In this document: one piece after another, positions 21,901 to 33,202 of the stretch
How the letters are laid out: each line of letters opens with the position of its first letter
Position numbering within the stretch: the first letter of the stretch is position 1
Source: Cardinalis cardinalis
Taxonomy: Eukaryota > Chordata > Aves > Passeriformes > Cardinalidae
Direction: 5' to 3'
Length of the DNA: 64,000 bases
Assembly: GCA_014549065.1 (NCBI GenBank)
Contig: JACDOX010000021.1
Location: 1,429,820 to 1,493,819, forward strand
Translations under genes and position numbers: made by a program
The notes under the pieces: model-generated
The model's database searches: none
Seen by the model: only the letters and a program-made list of their open reading frames with translations
Told to the model about the DNA's origin: nothing

Positions 21901-23678
21901 GGGGCTCATGAGAGAGGTCTGTAATTATTTGGAGACATTTTTTGTCCAGAATTCAGACTGTAGCTGCTCTCTGCACNTTTCATCTTGCTGGATGTTTGTT
22001 GAGTAGGCCTCTTAAAACATTTGAAACGTCAGATGGNTGGTTGTGAAGTCTAACATGTATTAATACCTGGTTGTTTGAAGCCACAGAATAATGAACAGAA
22101 TTCTGAAAGAAGCAGAAGGTCAGAAAATGCTGGTATCTGATGTTTTATACATGCAAAACCACGGGCATAGCAGAATTAATTTCTTTGGGCAGCAAGGCAA
22201 GGAGCAAAGGAAAGAGCAGCTTAGATGGGAGAAGGATGAACTGTGAAATAAGCAAGCTTAAAAAAATAAAATAAATATTCATAGGAAAGATGTTACTTTT
22301 AACATTTTAAAAAAGAAAAAAAAAATGATCTAATTTAATATGTTGTAGAGATGACTGTACTGCTACAGAACAAAACACCTTTCTGATTAAAAGGTGACTC
22401 TTAAGGTCCAAATCCTCCAAAATAAATAATACTAATAAAAATAGCACATTTAACTTATTTATACTGCAGAAGCTACATAAATAATGGTCAACAACATACT
22501 GCCTGCAGCTGCCTGCAGAATTTTAACTCTGTTCTCCTGCACACACATTAAAATGGAAACTTAACTGGCAATTCCTCTTGAGCCCAGGTTACAGGAGTAT
22601 TTCTTTCTTATTTCATACAAAAGACGTAAGAGCTTTGTATTCAGCAGGGAGCAGAAGATTACAGATGCAGCCTGTATAATGTTCTCCTCTNTTTTGATCA
22701 TACCTTAAATTCTGTAGGTGCTAAATGAAGGGATGAAAACAAAGGCTCTGTATGTCCCCAGCTGCTGGAATCCATGATCAATGGGATCTCTCATATCATA
22801 TTCAGCAGCACAATGTTAATCAAGGTCACTGTCTCTCTCTTTTATTTTTGCAGTGATTAAGGGTCATGTCAGAGAAGACNTATTTCTTTGATTGTTTATG
22901 TTATTCACATCTGATAGGGACTAAAATCACTCATTCCCAGCTAGATGTTCCTGCCTGAGGCAGTTTAAATGGATGCTGTGACTTCAGCAGTGTTTTTAGT
23001 TCAACTTTTGCTGTACATATACATTGTGTGGGATTTTCTGCAAGGCACACTGGAGTTTTAAGGATTATATGTTGCCAGTGGGCACATTCCCTTGATTTGT
23101 GTGTTTTGATCGTTCTTGTCTCCAACAGTCCAAAATCAGTTTGAGGGTGATAAACAGAGTTTTTTCAGGTATCCTTTTCTTCACCTGACCTTAAAGGAAG
23201 GTCTCTGCTCCACAGAATTTCTGAGAGGAGGGAAAAATTGTGGCTTTCAATTGCATGAAAAGTTATTTATTCAAAATTCACAGCTAACTGGCAGCAGCAC
23301 ACCAAAGGACAGTTGGCTATTTTAACAGCTACTGAGGAGTCTGTGGAAAATCTTTTGGAGTACCACAAAAAATGAGAAATTGGTGTGAGTACAGCAGAGA
23401 GGGCTGGAGGCAGGAGCACAGGAATGAGAGAAGCTGCAAGGGGAATTAGAGCAACCTCCCTTCCACTGCCTGCGGCGACACGGAGAGAAGACAGAGGAGA
23501 GTCTTGGGGTTGCACAAGGAAAGGTCAAGAGGCAAAGGCCACATGTTCCTGCAGTGGAAATTCACCCTGGAGTTTTGGAAATTCATTTTCCCTTCAGCAC
23601 AGGAACAGAGGCTCAGCAGGTAGGGAGCAGAATCAGACACTGTAGATTTTCCAGACTTCAGAATTGCCCAAGAAAGAG
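18996..23678. other. Unique non-coding DNA
   Basis: No gene recognised. The 89-codon frame at 20289-20558 is among the longer frames without repeat content. It shows no domain I know and no flanking splice pattern I trust. One old CR1 tail lies at 20108. Confidence 0.5.
20108..20197 (+). mobile_element. Old CR1 LINE 3' remnant
   Basis: Decayed match to the CR1 3' end: 'ggcagcattaggttaacagtt', 'tcttttccaacctaaatgatt' and a terminal 'ctgattcta'. It has the order of the type seen at 43.1 kb and in the 55-kb array. Confidence 0.7.
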
Positions 23679-23946
23679 ACAGGACTAAAGGAAATGGCTT
23701 CCAANTGGNAGANAATNGGTTTAAATNAGATATTAGGAAAAAATTCTTCCCAATGAAGGTGCTGAGGCACTGGCACTGGCTGCCCAGAGAAGCTGTGGCT
23801 GTCCCATCCCTGGAAATGTTCAAGGCCAAGTTGGACAGGGCTTGGAGCAACCTGGGATAGTGGAAGGTGTCCCTGCCCANGGCAGAGGGTGGAATGACAT
23901 GATTTATAAGATCTCTTCCCACNCAAACCATTCTGTGACTCTGTGA
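23679..23946 (+). mobile_element. CR1 LINE 3' fragment
   Basis: Clear CR1 3' end in sense orientation: 'agatattaggaaaaaattctt', 'ggcactggctgcccagagaag', 'ggccaagttggacaggg', 'tggaaggtgtccctgccc' and the terminal 'attctgtgactctgtga'. It is 5'-truncated. Several Ns cluster at 23705-23727. Confidence 0.95.
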
Positions 23947-24634
23947 AATCTGATTTATCTTTGAGGCTGCTCCTGCTTTGAGCAGAAGTTTGCAGAGCAG
24001 ATCTCCAGAAGTTGCTTCTGGCTCTNGGGTATTCAGTGGTTGAAATGGCTCCCGAGGTATTAAAAGTCTTTTTTCCCAGCCCCNTGACTGAAAGAAGTCA
24101 GAATTCCTCGGCTCTGGTTTTCAAGGTTGTTTATTTTCTCTTATCTGTCACATTCTTTCTCTGACCTGCTGAGGTCTGTCTGGCAGGTTGGTTTGAGGCA
24201 CTCTGACCACCCTTGAGGTGATGTTAGCTTTTTATACTAAGAACTACGTGTACTTCATTTACAATAATTTCCCAATACCTATCACCTATGTTAGACAGTC
24301 TGTCTCTGCTCTAAACCAATCCAAAAGTGCCACCATCACAGCAGAAGATGGAGGAATCTGGGTGTATCCTGTCTTTCTTCTTCTTGTCCTCCATCTTGCC
24401 TCTTGAACCCCCATTCTAAAAACCCCAAAATTCTACTTTTTCACCCTGTGANAAATTCACTATCATTCTACTCAAACTCTTGTGGCTTGTAACNCTTCAC
24501 ACAAAGTTGGTAATTGTTTCCATGGGCTAAAATTGAAGGCAAAGGTGTTTTTGACTCCGTGCCAAGGTCTCTGAGCCACCTGCCAGGGTCTCGAGTCCTC
24601 CAGGGCAGCCAGAGGAATGTCTTGGGTTCTGACA
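23947..24634 (-). mobile_element. Long ERV LTR, antisense
   Basis: On the minus strand an LTR begins TGTCAGAACCC at 24634. It carries a TATAAAAA box at 24229-24236 and, about 95 bases downstream, AATAAA at 24130-24135, the expected U3-R-U5 order. The 3' end is not fixed. Sequence compatible with U5 runs up to the neighbouring CR1, and no target duplication of the TCTGCT right flank was found. No proviral interior is attached on either side. Confidence 0.72.
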
Positions 24635-24879
24635 TCTGCTCACAACTGTTGTCTGATTCTGTGATTCTGGTTGTGTGCAATCTCTCTTGGGGAAAGGGAG
24701 ATCCCCTCTGAAATAAAAAGTGATGTTGGAGAAGCAGCAAATGCAATGGGTTTTAATTAATAGGATGAGATCAAAGGGCTTTCATCAGCTCAGTTCAGAA
24801 TAGTTACGTATGACACAGTTCAAAAGTCAAGACAACAAAAGTTGCAGGGATCTATAAACACCTTGGAAATCACCAGGAG

Positions 24880-25360
24880 CTTTCCAAAGCATATATCTTC
24901 TGTTAATAAACTGAGCGTTTCTAATTAGTGTAAGTGACCACAAAACTCCAACCAAGGAGCACAAATTAGAGAAAGCACACAGCCTAATTTAATGACTCTA
25001 GAAGTTATTACCTGCCTACACGAAGCCTGACATGAGGAGAGTATTGAGTGAATTATGTGGATTGAATGAGAAATGTGGTGGATTTGTGCCAAGTGGAGGA
25101 ATGAGAGGGGAGGAGGGGGGAGTAGCTCATTTACCCCGGATCAGAAATCCATATGCTTGTTAACCAGGCACTGGCTACATCCCAACATGAAAAATGAAGT
25201 TTACATTGTGTGTGTGAACCAGTAATTTGCATTGATTTGCACATGATTTGTGTCTAATTTGCTAATCGTTAAACTCCATGTGATATGTAAATAGGTAGAA
25301 AGTTAAAACCTCAGCTTTAAATTCATTCACTCAGACAATTTAATCTGGTTGGCAGGAGTT
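24880..25360. promoter_or_regulatory. Possible conserved enhancer, POU/homeodomain-rich
   Basis: A 480-base block with no N and no repeat. It has a perfect octamer ATTTGCAT at 25225-25232, a second ATTTGCA nearby at 25234, and several TAAT/ATTA cores (for example 24912, 25252-25265). Vertebrate deeply conserved enhancers often look like this. Conservation and activity are not visible from one sequence. Confidence 0.3.
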
Positions 25361-26569
25361 GCCTTCCCTCACACAATCTGGGTACATTGAAGGTCACACT
25401 CCATGAGAGAATTGCAAAAAGGCTTTTCTCCCATTGGTTCCTTCTATTGTTCTGTCCAAAGACAGACAACTTTTCCAGCAGTTATCTATTTTTTTGGATT
25501 TTTGAGATGTTAAGGTTATTCCACAGCCATTTATGTGACTTGTGGGCCACCTGTGTGTAANGCTGACCAATACAGCTAATTATTCCTTTGAGATTCCTGA
25601 AATNTGAATGGGATGCAGAGCAGAAAATGTAGGAATGACAGAAGTGAAAACAGCTGCCTGAAGGCTCTCTAAGACTTGTGTTAATGTGAGCAGGGCCAGG
25701 CTGAAAATCTACAATCAGACCTTCTAATATTTCAGACAAATAAACACAAATTGGTTTATTTAAAATGTGTTTAAATGCAAAAGANCAATCACTCTATGGC
25801 ACCATTAAACAAACAAACATAAAAGGTAACAATTTGGGAGGGGTTTTTTTCTGAGATAGAAATAAGAAGTGACTAAACTGGGATGTTTGATATTATCAGT
25901 ATCTTAGCTATCTTGGGTGATTTCAGGATCATGAGAAATGTTGATATCAAAACTGGAACAGTTTTAACAGTATCAAAAAAGTATGAACAGGTTTCAAAGA
26001 TCAAATGGGGTTTGACCTCTTGTTGAAGAAAGACTTGGCAGCAATGTATGCAGTGTTAATACATTTAGTTGGCTGTAGGAATATATTAAAATTTCCTGAT
26101 GTCCTAGGAGACAAAAATGGTATTTAAATGAAGTTGTTTCATATGTGGGTTATTTGGTATTTTTTCTTTAAAAAAAATAAATTTGATCACAAATATTTTA
26201 ATAACAAAAATTCACGAAGTGTTACTCAGTGAATGGAGCGCTGAATTATAAAATAATAGTTTTATTCACACTTGTTTGTCACGAGTCTATAACTTCTCAA
26301 AATGAACAATAGGAGTAATTAGGTATGGCAGAGGAGGGAGAAGAGGTTTCAAAGTGGACTCTGCAGAGCTAATGAACACCAGCCAATTGATAATTGATCA
26401 ATAGACCTAATCCTGCAGCAGTGAAGCCATTGGAAATATTTGTNTTCACTGGGTGCAAAACCAGACCTTTGAGGGTGAGGTCAGTTTGAATTCTGCCAGC
26501 AATGCCTTGGCTGTCCTTCCATCCCACTGCCCTGAGCCCTGCAGCCTCTGCATGTTGGACNATCCATTG

Positions 26570-26960
26570 ATTTAACACTATTTTGATGGGTTCATAATGC
26601 AAATGCTGACCTTGATGGGGGAAGGTTTTCACTTTNTGACTTTTTGTATTGCAGTTGCCAGCATAGCAATTAATGCATACTTAGTGGAATCCAAAATTAG
26701 TCACTCCTGAAAGTAATTATGTGCTAATTATGCAATTATTTTATTTTATATAGGCAGCAAAAAATTTCAAAGTACTTCAATTATAGTTTCTTCAAAAAAA
26801 TCAAGTCAACTACTACTTGACTTAAATAGTAATTTATAAAATAATTTGTCACTTGACATTTTAAGACTTATGAGATTTTACAGCACTTTTATTGTGTCTA
26901 ACATTTTTATTGTGTATCTTAAAAAACCATTTTTCTTTATGTGCCTTTTCCCCCTCTAGT
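26570..26960. promoter_or_regulatory. Possible conserved enhancer, octamer and TAAT-rich
   Basis: Contains a perfect octamer ATGCAAAT at 26597-26604 and several 'taattatg' / 'attatgcaatta' sites around 26710-26745. A perfect 7-bp inverted repeat AAGTCAA...TTGACTT lies at 26803-26823. Low N count and no known repeat. Function is inferred only. Confidence 0.28.
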
Positions 26961-29093
26961 ATTAGAAATTTGATGCGGCTTCACTTTACCAATCTGTCTG
27001 AAATTAGCAGATTATATGTTTATATAAATTACTTATTATCAGACTAGTATATGTTTGCCTGACTCCTAGCAGTTTTGGTGGTGTTGGAAATAAACCTTAA
27101 AGAGATTTGAAGAAGAGGGGGGCAGAATAATTTTGTGTGTAAGTGAGGCTGATCAGAGCAAGTTTTTTATGTACCTGGTGCTTCATTTCCTCTTTATGCT
27201 TTTTGAATCTGCTGACTGTTGTTGCTCCATTTGTCAGAGGTGGCAAATGGAGGGAGAGAAATGTCAAACTTTTTTATGAGAATTCTGAACAGGCAAACAA
27301 CCCAAACCAGTGCTTCCAACCAAAGCAAACCAAATAAGCTCAACCTGTTTTGGTTGGCCAGCCAGTGTTTCCAGCAGCACATCCTGACTGATGTATGGGC
27401 AGCTTTAAATCAGGCTCAGCTCCCCAGAGAACAGTCCAGATCCATGACAAGGCAGCTGGAGCACCACAGTGACTTTCCCTGAACTGTTTATTGCAACAGG
27501 GAGAAGATTTTGGGAACAGATGATGAGGGAAAGCAGTGGGAGATGTAGGAGATGTACCAGTAGGACTCCAATATAGAGGAACACAGGATTTTCTAGTTCA
27601 GCTCCTTATGAATGACTTTAATTCTCCTTTAAAAGATGCTTTATCTCCATAAAAATATTGCTCCAGACAGTATCTGCTGTGCTCAGAGGGAAACTCTCAT
27701 TTGTGTACTGGAAACAAATAGCATCAATCAAATCACACTTATGACCCTTTTTGTATAATAATATAATAATAGGGGTCGGCTTTAGAGTTACTCAGGCTAC
27801 ACTGGTAATGAGGAGTTCAAGTGAATTTCAGTCTTATTATTGTAAACAATATGGAAAGACATTCACAGAAAAATTACAAAATAATGTTGTGCTGTTTGAT
27901 AGCTGGGAATGTAAGGGCAGGGAGGGGTGAATTATAAACCCAGATTTTAAGTGCTTGTTAACTCTAGCACTGAGTGAGTCATTGCTGATACTAAATGAAT
28001 TTTTATCAGTATCAAAAATCAAGCAATATTAAGTGCTCCCATTTACTAAAAAGGATTTTGCCAAAACCTCTGTAGATCCTGTACAGAAAAGCCCATCTTT
28101 ACAAGAGAGCTGCCCTCTGTCTTCCTAAAGGAAGATTTTTGATCACCCTCTTGAAATGTTGCCAGTTGCTTGCATCTGTTTGCTCTGGATATGGTCACTC
28201 TTTGAAAGTTTTATGCCATTCTTGTCAGTAAAAGTACAGCTGGGGAGAAGAGTGAGATGTTCCTGGAGTCCTTGATCCCACCCAGCAGCTGTCAGTGCAG
28301 ACAGTGGTCCCTGAGGGGCTGTCCCCTGTGACCCTGCACTGCTTCTTGCTCTTCTCTGAAGGAGGTTGTGCTGGGGCAGTGGGGATGTCTGTGTGTGTGT
28401 CTCATCTGAACTTTAAATTGAAACAGGCTATAGGGATTGAATCTTTATCAGCTGCTGCAGGAAGTTGTATTGTAGGGAGTCTGCTGGTACTGAAGTATGA
28501 AGATATTCTTTAGAATTTATGTCTTCCTTCAATGCCTTCTGTGATCAGCTCCCTTATTCTGTTTTTGCCTCCCTGACTCNTGCTGCTGTCATTGATTGCT
28601 GTCATTGGACCACAGCATTGCCAATTTACATTTGCAATCAATAGAGCACTTTGGTTTTCAATTAAGTTATTAACATGCATTTGATAAACAACAAAGTTAA
28701 CTTTCAGTTGGCATTTATGGCTAGGTACTGAAGCAGAAACACTTAGAATCTGGTTACACAGAGCTCTTCCTGGATGCATCTGTCATATACACCTCTCCTT
28801 TCCACTCTCATTCTTAAACACCATTTAGGACTCCTCCCCTGCTGACAAGCTCCAAAATGTTTTGCCTTCTGACATCAGTAATAATATGCACACTATTTTA
28901 ATTGAGAGCTAGTCAGCCAAAACCACAAGNAGCTTGGACACACCCAAACAGAAGGATGGGATGCAATTTCCTTAGTGTGTATTGTCTGGGAATTTTGTAA
29001 TCTTAATGTTTGCCTTTCAATGTCTGTTTTGGTGATCACCACCCAGATTTGAGCAGCTGGTTAATCTGGCCTGTCCCTCAGCACCTACACCCT

Positions 29094-29740
29094 TGTCTTG
29101 GTTTGGAAAGACAGGTGTCTGCTAGGGAAGGCAGGACATTAAAATGGAAAATGCAAACCTCCTCCCNCTGAATTGCTATAAATTTTAAATTAAGGGGCTC
29201 TCAGGCAAAAATATGGGAGCAGAAAATAACAGTTCTTTATTAGAGAAGAAAATAAAAGGATAAAATAAACAATGCAGTAAATCAAAACAACACTGACAGA
29301 GTCAGAACACAACCTGACACCCTGTGGGTCAGGGTGTTGGNNGCAGTCCCATTGGAATTGTGGCTGCAGCCCTCCTGCAGTGTCAGGNGTGGTTCTGTTG
29401 GANCAGGGATCCTGNAGAAGGGTGTATTCTTCCTCTGAAGATCCTGTGGAAGAGTCAGNTGTTCCTCTGGGAAATNCAGTGGACAAGCTGTGCTGGTGTT
29501 CCAGAATCTCCAGATTGTATCCAGTTAGGANTGCTTGGCTCCTCCCTCTGGGCTCACATCTCCCANTGGGATGCTGTAGTTCTTATCAGCCATGCANGGA
29601 CATTCAATAGCTGTTATCAACAGATGTCCCCCTGGAGGAAGGACTGGTTGTGAAAGAGGTAAGGAAAACTGCCCAATGAACAGAAGACAGCTGCCATACG
29701 GATGNCAAATAGNACACAATTTGCTTGGCAATCCAGGACA
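29094..29740 (-). mobile_element. Long solo ERV LTR (647 bp), antisense
   Basis: On the minus strand it begins TGTCCTGGATTGCC and ends ...CAAGACA. AATAAA lies at 29236-29241, about 145 bases before the 3' end. Flanks are ACCCT (29089-29093) and GCCCT (29741-29745), a 5-bp duplication with one mismatch. Thirteen Ns in 647 bases fit a multicopy family. The short frames across it on both strands are not genes. There is no polypurine tract or primer-binding site beside it, so it is a solo LTR. Confidence 0.88.
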
Positions 29741-30576
29741 GCCCTGAAGATGACACACAAGGAACCTGGCCTTCTCCTTGTGCTAAGGCACAATGGGGGT
29801 GTGGGCCTCCCTCTCCAGCCTGCTGGGTCCAAAAGGGAGGGAAGAGCTGCAATCCAAGTTGAACTGAGGCAACACATCTTTTCCTGGGAGTGAGATTCAA
29901 GGTACATGTGAGAAATGAAGCTCTCCAGTGAAAACTTTACTTTCACAGCAGAGGAACAGAGGGTGGGGGAAAGCAGAAGAGAAAAGCCAACAAGTAGATC
30001 ACAGGATCAGCCCTCTTTTCTCCCAGGCTGCAGAAGCTGNGAGAAATAGGCTGTATGGGATTGTGCGGCCAGGATTTGGGAGCAGGGGTGGCTCCTGGAA
30101 ACTTCCCCCATTTTCGAGGGGTGAATTTCAGACAGTTCCAAGCCAGATCCACTGATGTCCAAGGTTGAGCCCATCAGTGATGGTGGTGGTGCCTCTGAGA
30201 TAATAGACTAAAAAAGGGGAAAAAAGCNCCAAACCCCACTAACTTCACTTGGAGAGAGGAGTGAGAATAAGAAAGAGAAACAACTCTGCAAATCCCTGGG
30301 GATTAAGAGAAATCTGGTTTTGTAGATAATATTTCTTTTGCTGTGTGTGGGGTTTTTTTTCAGATGGAGTATAAGGATTTCACAGGAAAATTTTTTAAAA
30401 CTTAGAGGTTTTGTCAGCTGGGATGGCACAACTGGGATTCCCTTTGAGGGATATTAGAAACAAGCTTAGGATGCAATATGCTTTTGAGCTCCTAATCAAG
30501 TGTGATCAAACAAACAATTAGGTATTTAAATCACTATATTTTGGCAGGTTCAGTATTTATTGTAAATCTTAGAATC
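29741..30576. other. GC-richer unclassified segment, then unique DNA
   Basis: From 29741 to about 30190 the sequence is noticeably richer in G and C than its surroundings and is open for short stretches on both strands. I recognise no gene, CR1 or LTR. After 30190 it returns to ordinary AT-rich sequence. Confidence 0.35.
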
Positions 30577-30750
30577 CCAGAATCACAGAGATTGAAAGAG
30601 GCCAACAATGAAGACCCTAAAATATGTCTGGGCAACCTATTTCAGCATTCAATCCTCTTCACAATAAATTAGATTTTTCTCATGATTAAATGGATTTCCC
30701 TGTATTTCCATTAGTACCCATTGCCTCTTGTCCATTCAGTGACCACCATT
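30577..30750 (-). mobile_element. Old CR1 LINE fragment, antisense
   Basis: Diverged CR1 on the minus strand. The left end has 'cccagaatcacagag', then 'tctgggcaacct.tttca', and further in 'cccattgcctcttgtcc', which is the typical CR1 '(g)acaagaggcaatggg' block. The middle has lost sequence. Confidence 0.78.
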
Positions 30751-32479
30751 GCAAACTTAAATACTACTCCTGGAAAGAAAAAGAGTCTACTTTTGTAGCA
30801 GATGGAGGATTTCAAAATTTTCAACTTTTGGGTTGCTCTTGTGTATTTATATATTTAAACTTCTTCTTCTAATGATAAAAGAAAGAATAGTGAAGGAGAA
30901 TGAAAAACCCACTTAAGAATGTGAAACTTTTTTTACAAAGTATCAGAATAAAACATTAAATCAAATAAAAAGTAATCCAGAGGACAAGAAAACCAAGAAA
31001 ATTTGGTGGCATTTGTTTTAAAACTTTTTGCAGGAGTGAACACATAAAACTGGATTGAGTATTTGAATTTATTTTGAAGTTTGGTGTTTTGAGATTGTGA
31101 GATACTCTCTGCTGAATAAGTACTCAAACAATTATGGATGTATGCTGGAAATACTGAACAATTTTCAATACTAAATAGACTTTAATGAAGAAAATAGAAA
31201 TAGAATAGAAAATAGAAAACAGACTCTATTGTTAATTCCTTCTGGTATTATTTTCCCANCATAATTTTTTTGAGTACTGAGTAGACCAGGATTTGAATTA
31301 TGTCACAGTGGAAATAAGCTACTGTGCTGTTCACTAAAATAGATTTGTTTAATTTGCTAAGATTAATCATTCAAATGTGAAATCAAACATTCCACCTGCA
31401 GTTCTTGTAAAGATATTTGGTTTTTCTCTGCTGTTAAACTTTTGGGTCTTGCATCCTCTTATCATAATAGTAATTAAAAGTTTAAAGAAGTGCATTCCTA
31501 GATGCAAATTAATTCTGTTAACATACAGCAGAGGGGAAAATGGCTGTTGTGATACAGATCATTTTATGTTTGGAAATTATGGGCTGATTTACATGGAAGG
31601 AGTTTATGGCAGGTCCAAAGCATTAGGCACCTGAGTGCCAAGGATGCACACTATTACTATTGACATTTTGGAGTCAGGAATGGCTTTATGGAGTAATTAA
31701 ATTGGTCAAAGGTCTCTGAAGATATTGGCAATAACCTCACNTTTGCTGAATGTTCATTTCCTGGCCGCAAGTTCATCTTTCATCTGAGAAATGAATTGTC
31801 TTTTTTTCACAAAAAACAGAGACATATTTAAATGTGTGAGTGAAAATAAGCTCCTTCTTTTTTTTTTTTTTCCTTTTGTTCCACTGTATTAAAAATTAAA
31901 ATATGGAGATTTAAAATTTATTGTGCTACAGGGGCTGTACCTAAAGTGAAAGAGGAGACAGGGTCTTGTCCTTAGAAATTGCTCTCTCCTCAGAGCTAAA
32001 AAGACCCCATGCTTCCATGATCAATGATAATCTTTAAGATATATGTCTGTTCTGCTGAGTTACTTCTGATTTCTTTAGCTTGGTCTCTTAATCTGTTTTT
32101 TACTGGATATTGATTTCAGTTCACTTCTTTTCTGGGAGTACTGTACCAAAGATTATCTTTCAATAGACTTCAAGCATGAGTGGCTTAGTAAAAGTCTCTC
32201 ATCTTATTAGAGGTTTATATTCTTACAGCAAGTTCTCTTTCTCTTGTAACACACAGGCTGGTACTGCAGACAGATAGATCTGTNAAGTCTCTCTTAACCC
32301 TTTAGGTAACTGCCTGCAATGACATTGAAATCTGCANATTATTTCAATAAGAAATGCAGATATTATCTTCATGCTCACATTTTGCTTCAAATTTTGTATC
32401 AAGTTTTTATTAAGATGATTTATATCAGAACATTTTCGGGAAAAAAGATGCAATTCTTGTTTGCAATCTGCTGGGAAAG

Positions 32480-32690
32480 GCTTTCCTTTTTTCAGAATAA
32501 TGTGGAGTGGTGGACAGTGGAAAATTAATTAGGAGCATTCAATTATAATCAGGCAGATTGATGTGTGATTAAACAGAAAGTGTCCAGGTAAGCATTCTAA
32601 TTACAACATAGGATTTCCTTAATCTGAGGTAAATTTAATTAATTTCAGGTGTGTGTTAGAGTGACTGTTTGGTGACTAGTGACAGAAAGG
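32480..32690. promoter_or_regulatory. Possible conserved regulatory element
   Basis: Dense AATTAATTAG, CAATTATAATC, TGATTAAA and TTTAATTAATTT motifs with no repeat and no N. Suggestive of a homeodomain-bound element, with no direct evidence. Confidence 0.2.
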
Positions 32691-33130
32691 GACTCAACAT
32701 CTCCAAATCAAATGACCAGGGATGACCATTTGACTTAGGGGTGAGGGGTAAAATTCATTAAATCACCAAGGTGCTTGGTGTGCATTTTGCTGCCCAGTTG
32801 TGCTCCTCAAAGCTTACAACCAATTTAGGTTTTTCTACATGGTTCATGTGTGATTTCCCTTCTGCTCAGGTCAGCTGTGAGATCCTGTCCCTCCAAGCCT
32901 GCCTAATCCACAGCTGGAGTGAGCACTGCACACCTGACCCCATTGGAACTTCAGCCACTTCAGCTTAGAAAGACTGAACAGGTTAAAAATTCCATGAAAT
33001 CCAAGCAAAGCTGAGCAGTGCCACTGTGCAAAAGAGATTTTAAGGTTCTTTGGAGGAATCAAGCCATGAGCTTGCAGCAGAGGGGGGAAACACGAGTTCA
33101 AGCTCTCTCATCTGGGAATGTTCTCTCCGC

Positions 33131-33202
33131 GTAATAGAAAAATCATCACTGGACTTTCTGTAAGGTGTAATAGAAAAATCATCACTGGACTTTCTGTAAG
33201 GT
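33131..33202. repeat. Exact 36-bp tandem duplication
   Basis: Unit 1 (33131-33166) and unit 2 (33167-33202) are identical by eye, starting 'gtaatagaaaaatcatcact'. Thirty-six bases is twelve codons, so a minus-strand frame stays open through both, but that frame has no recognisable domain. The exact identity implies a recent event. Confidence 0.95.

Larger units (their letters stand above)
24635..29093. other. Unique non-coding DNA
   Basis: Repeat-poor, AT-rich stretch without a recognisable exon. It includes the two regulatory candidates near 25.1 and 26.8 kb. The frame at 27219-27482 is non-repetitive but resembles nothing known. Confidence 0.5.

Noticed and set aside
29190..29946. Several overlapping frames on both strands, possible retroviral gene
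   Set aside because: They sit in the 647-bp LTR and its GC-rich flank. No retroviral protein motif was visible and Ns interrupt them.
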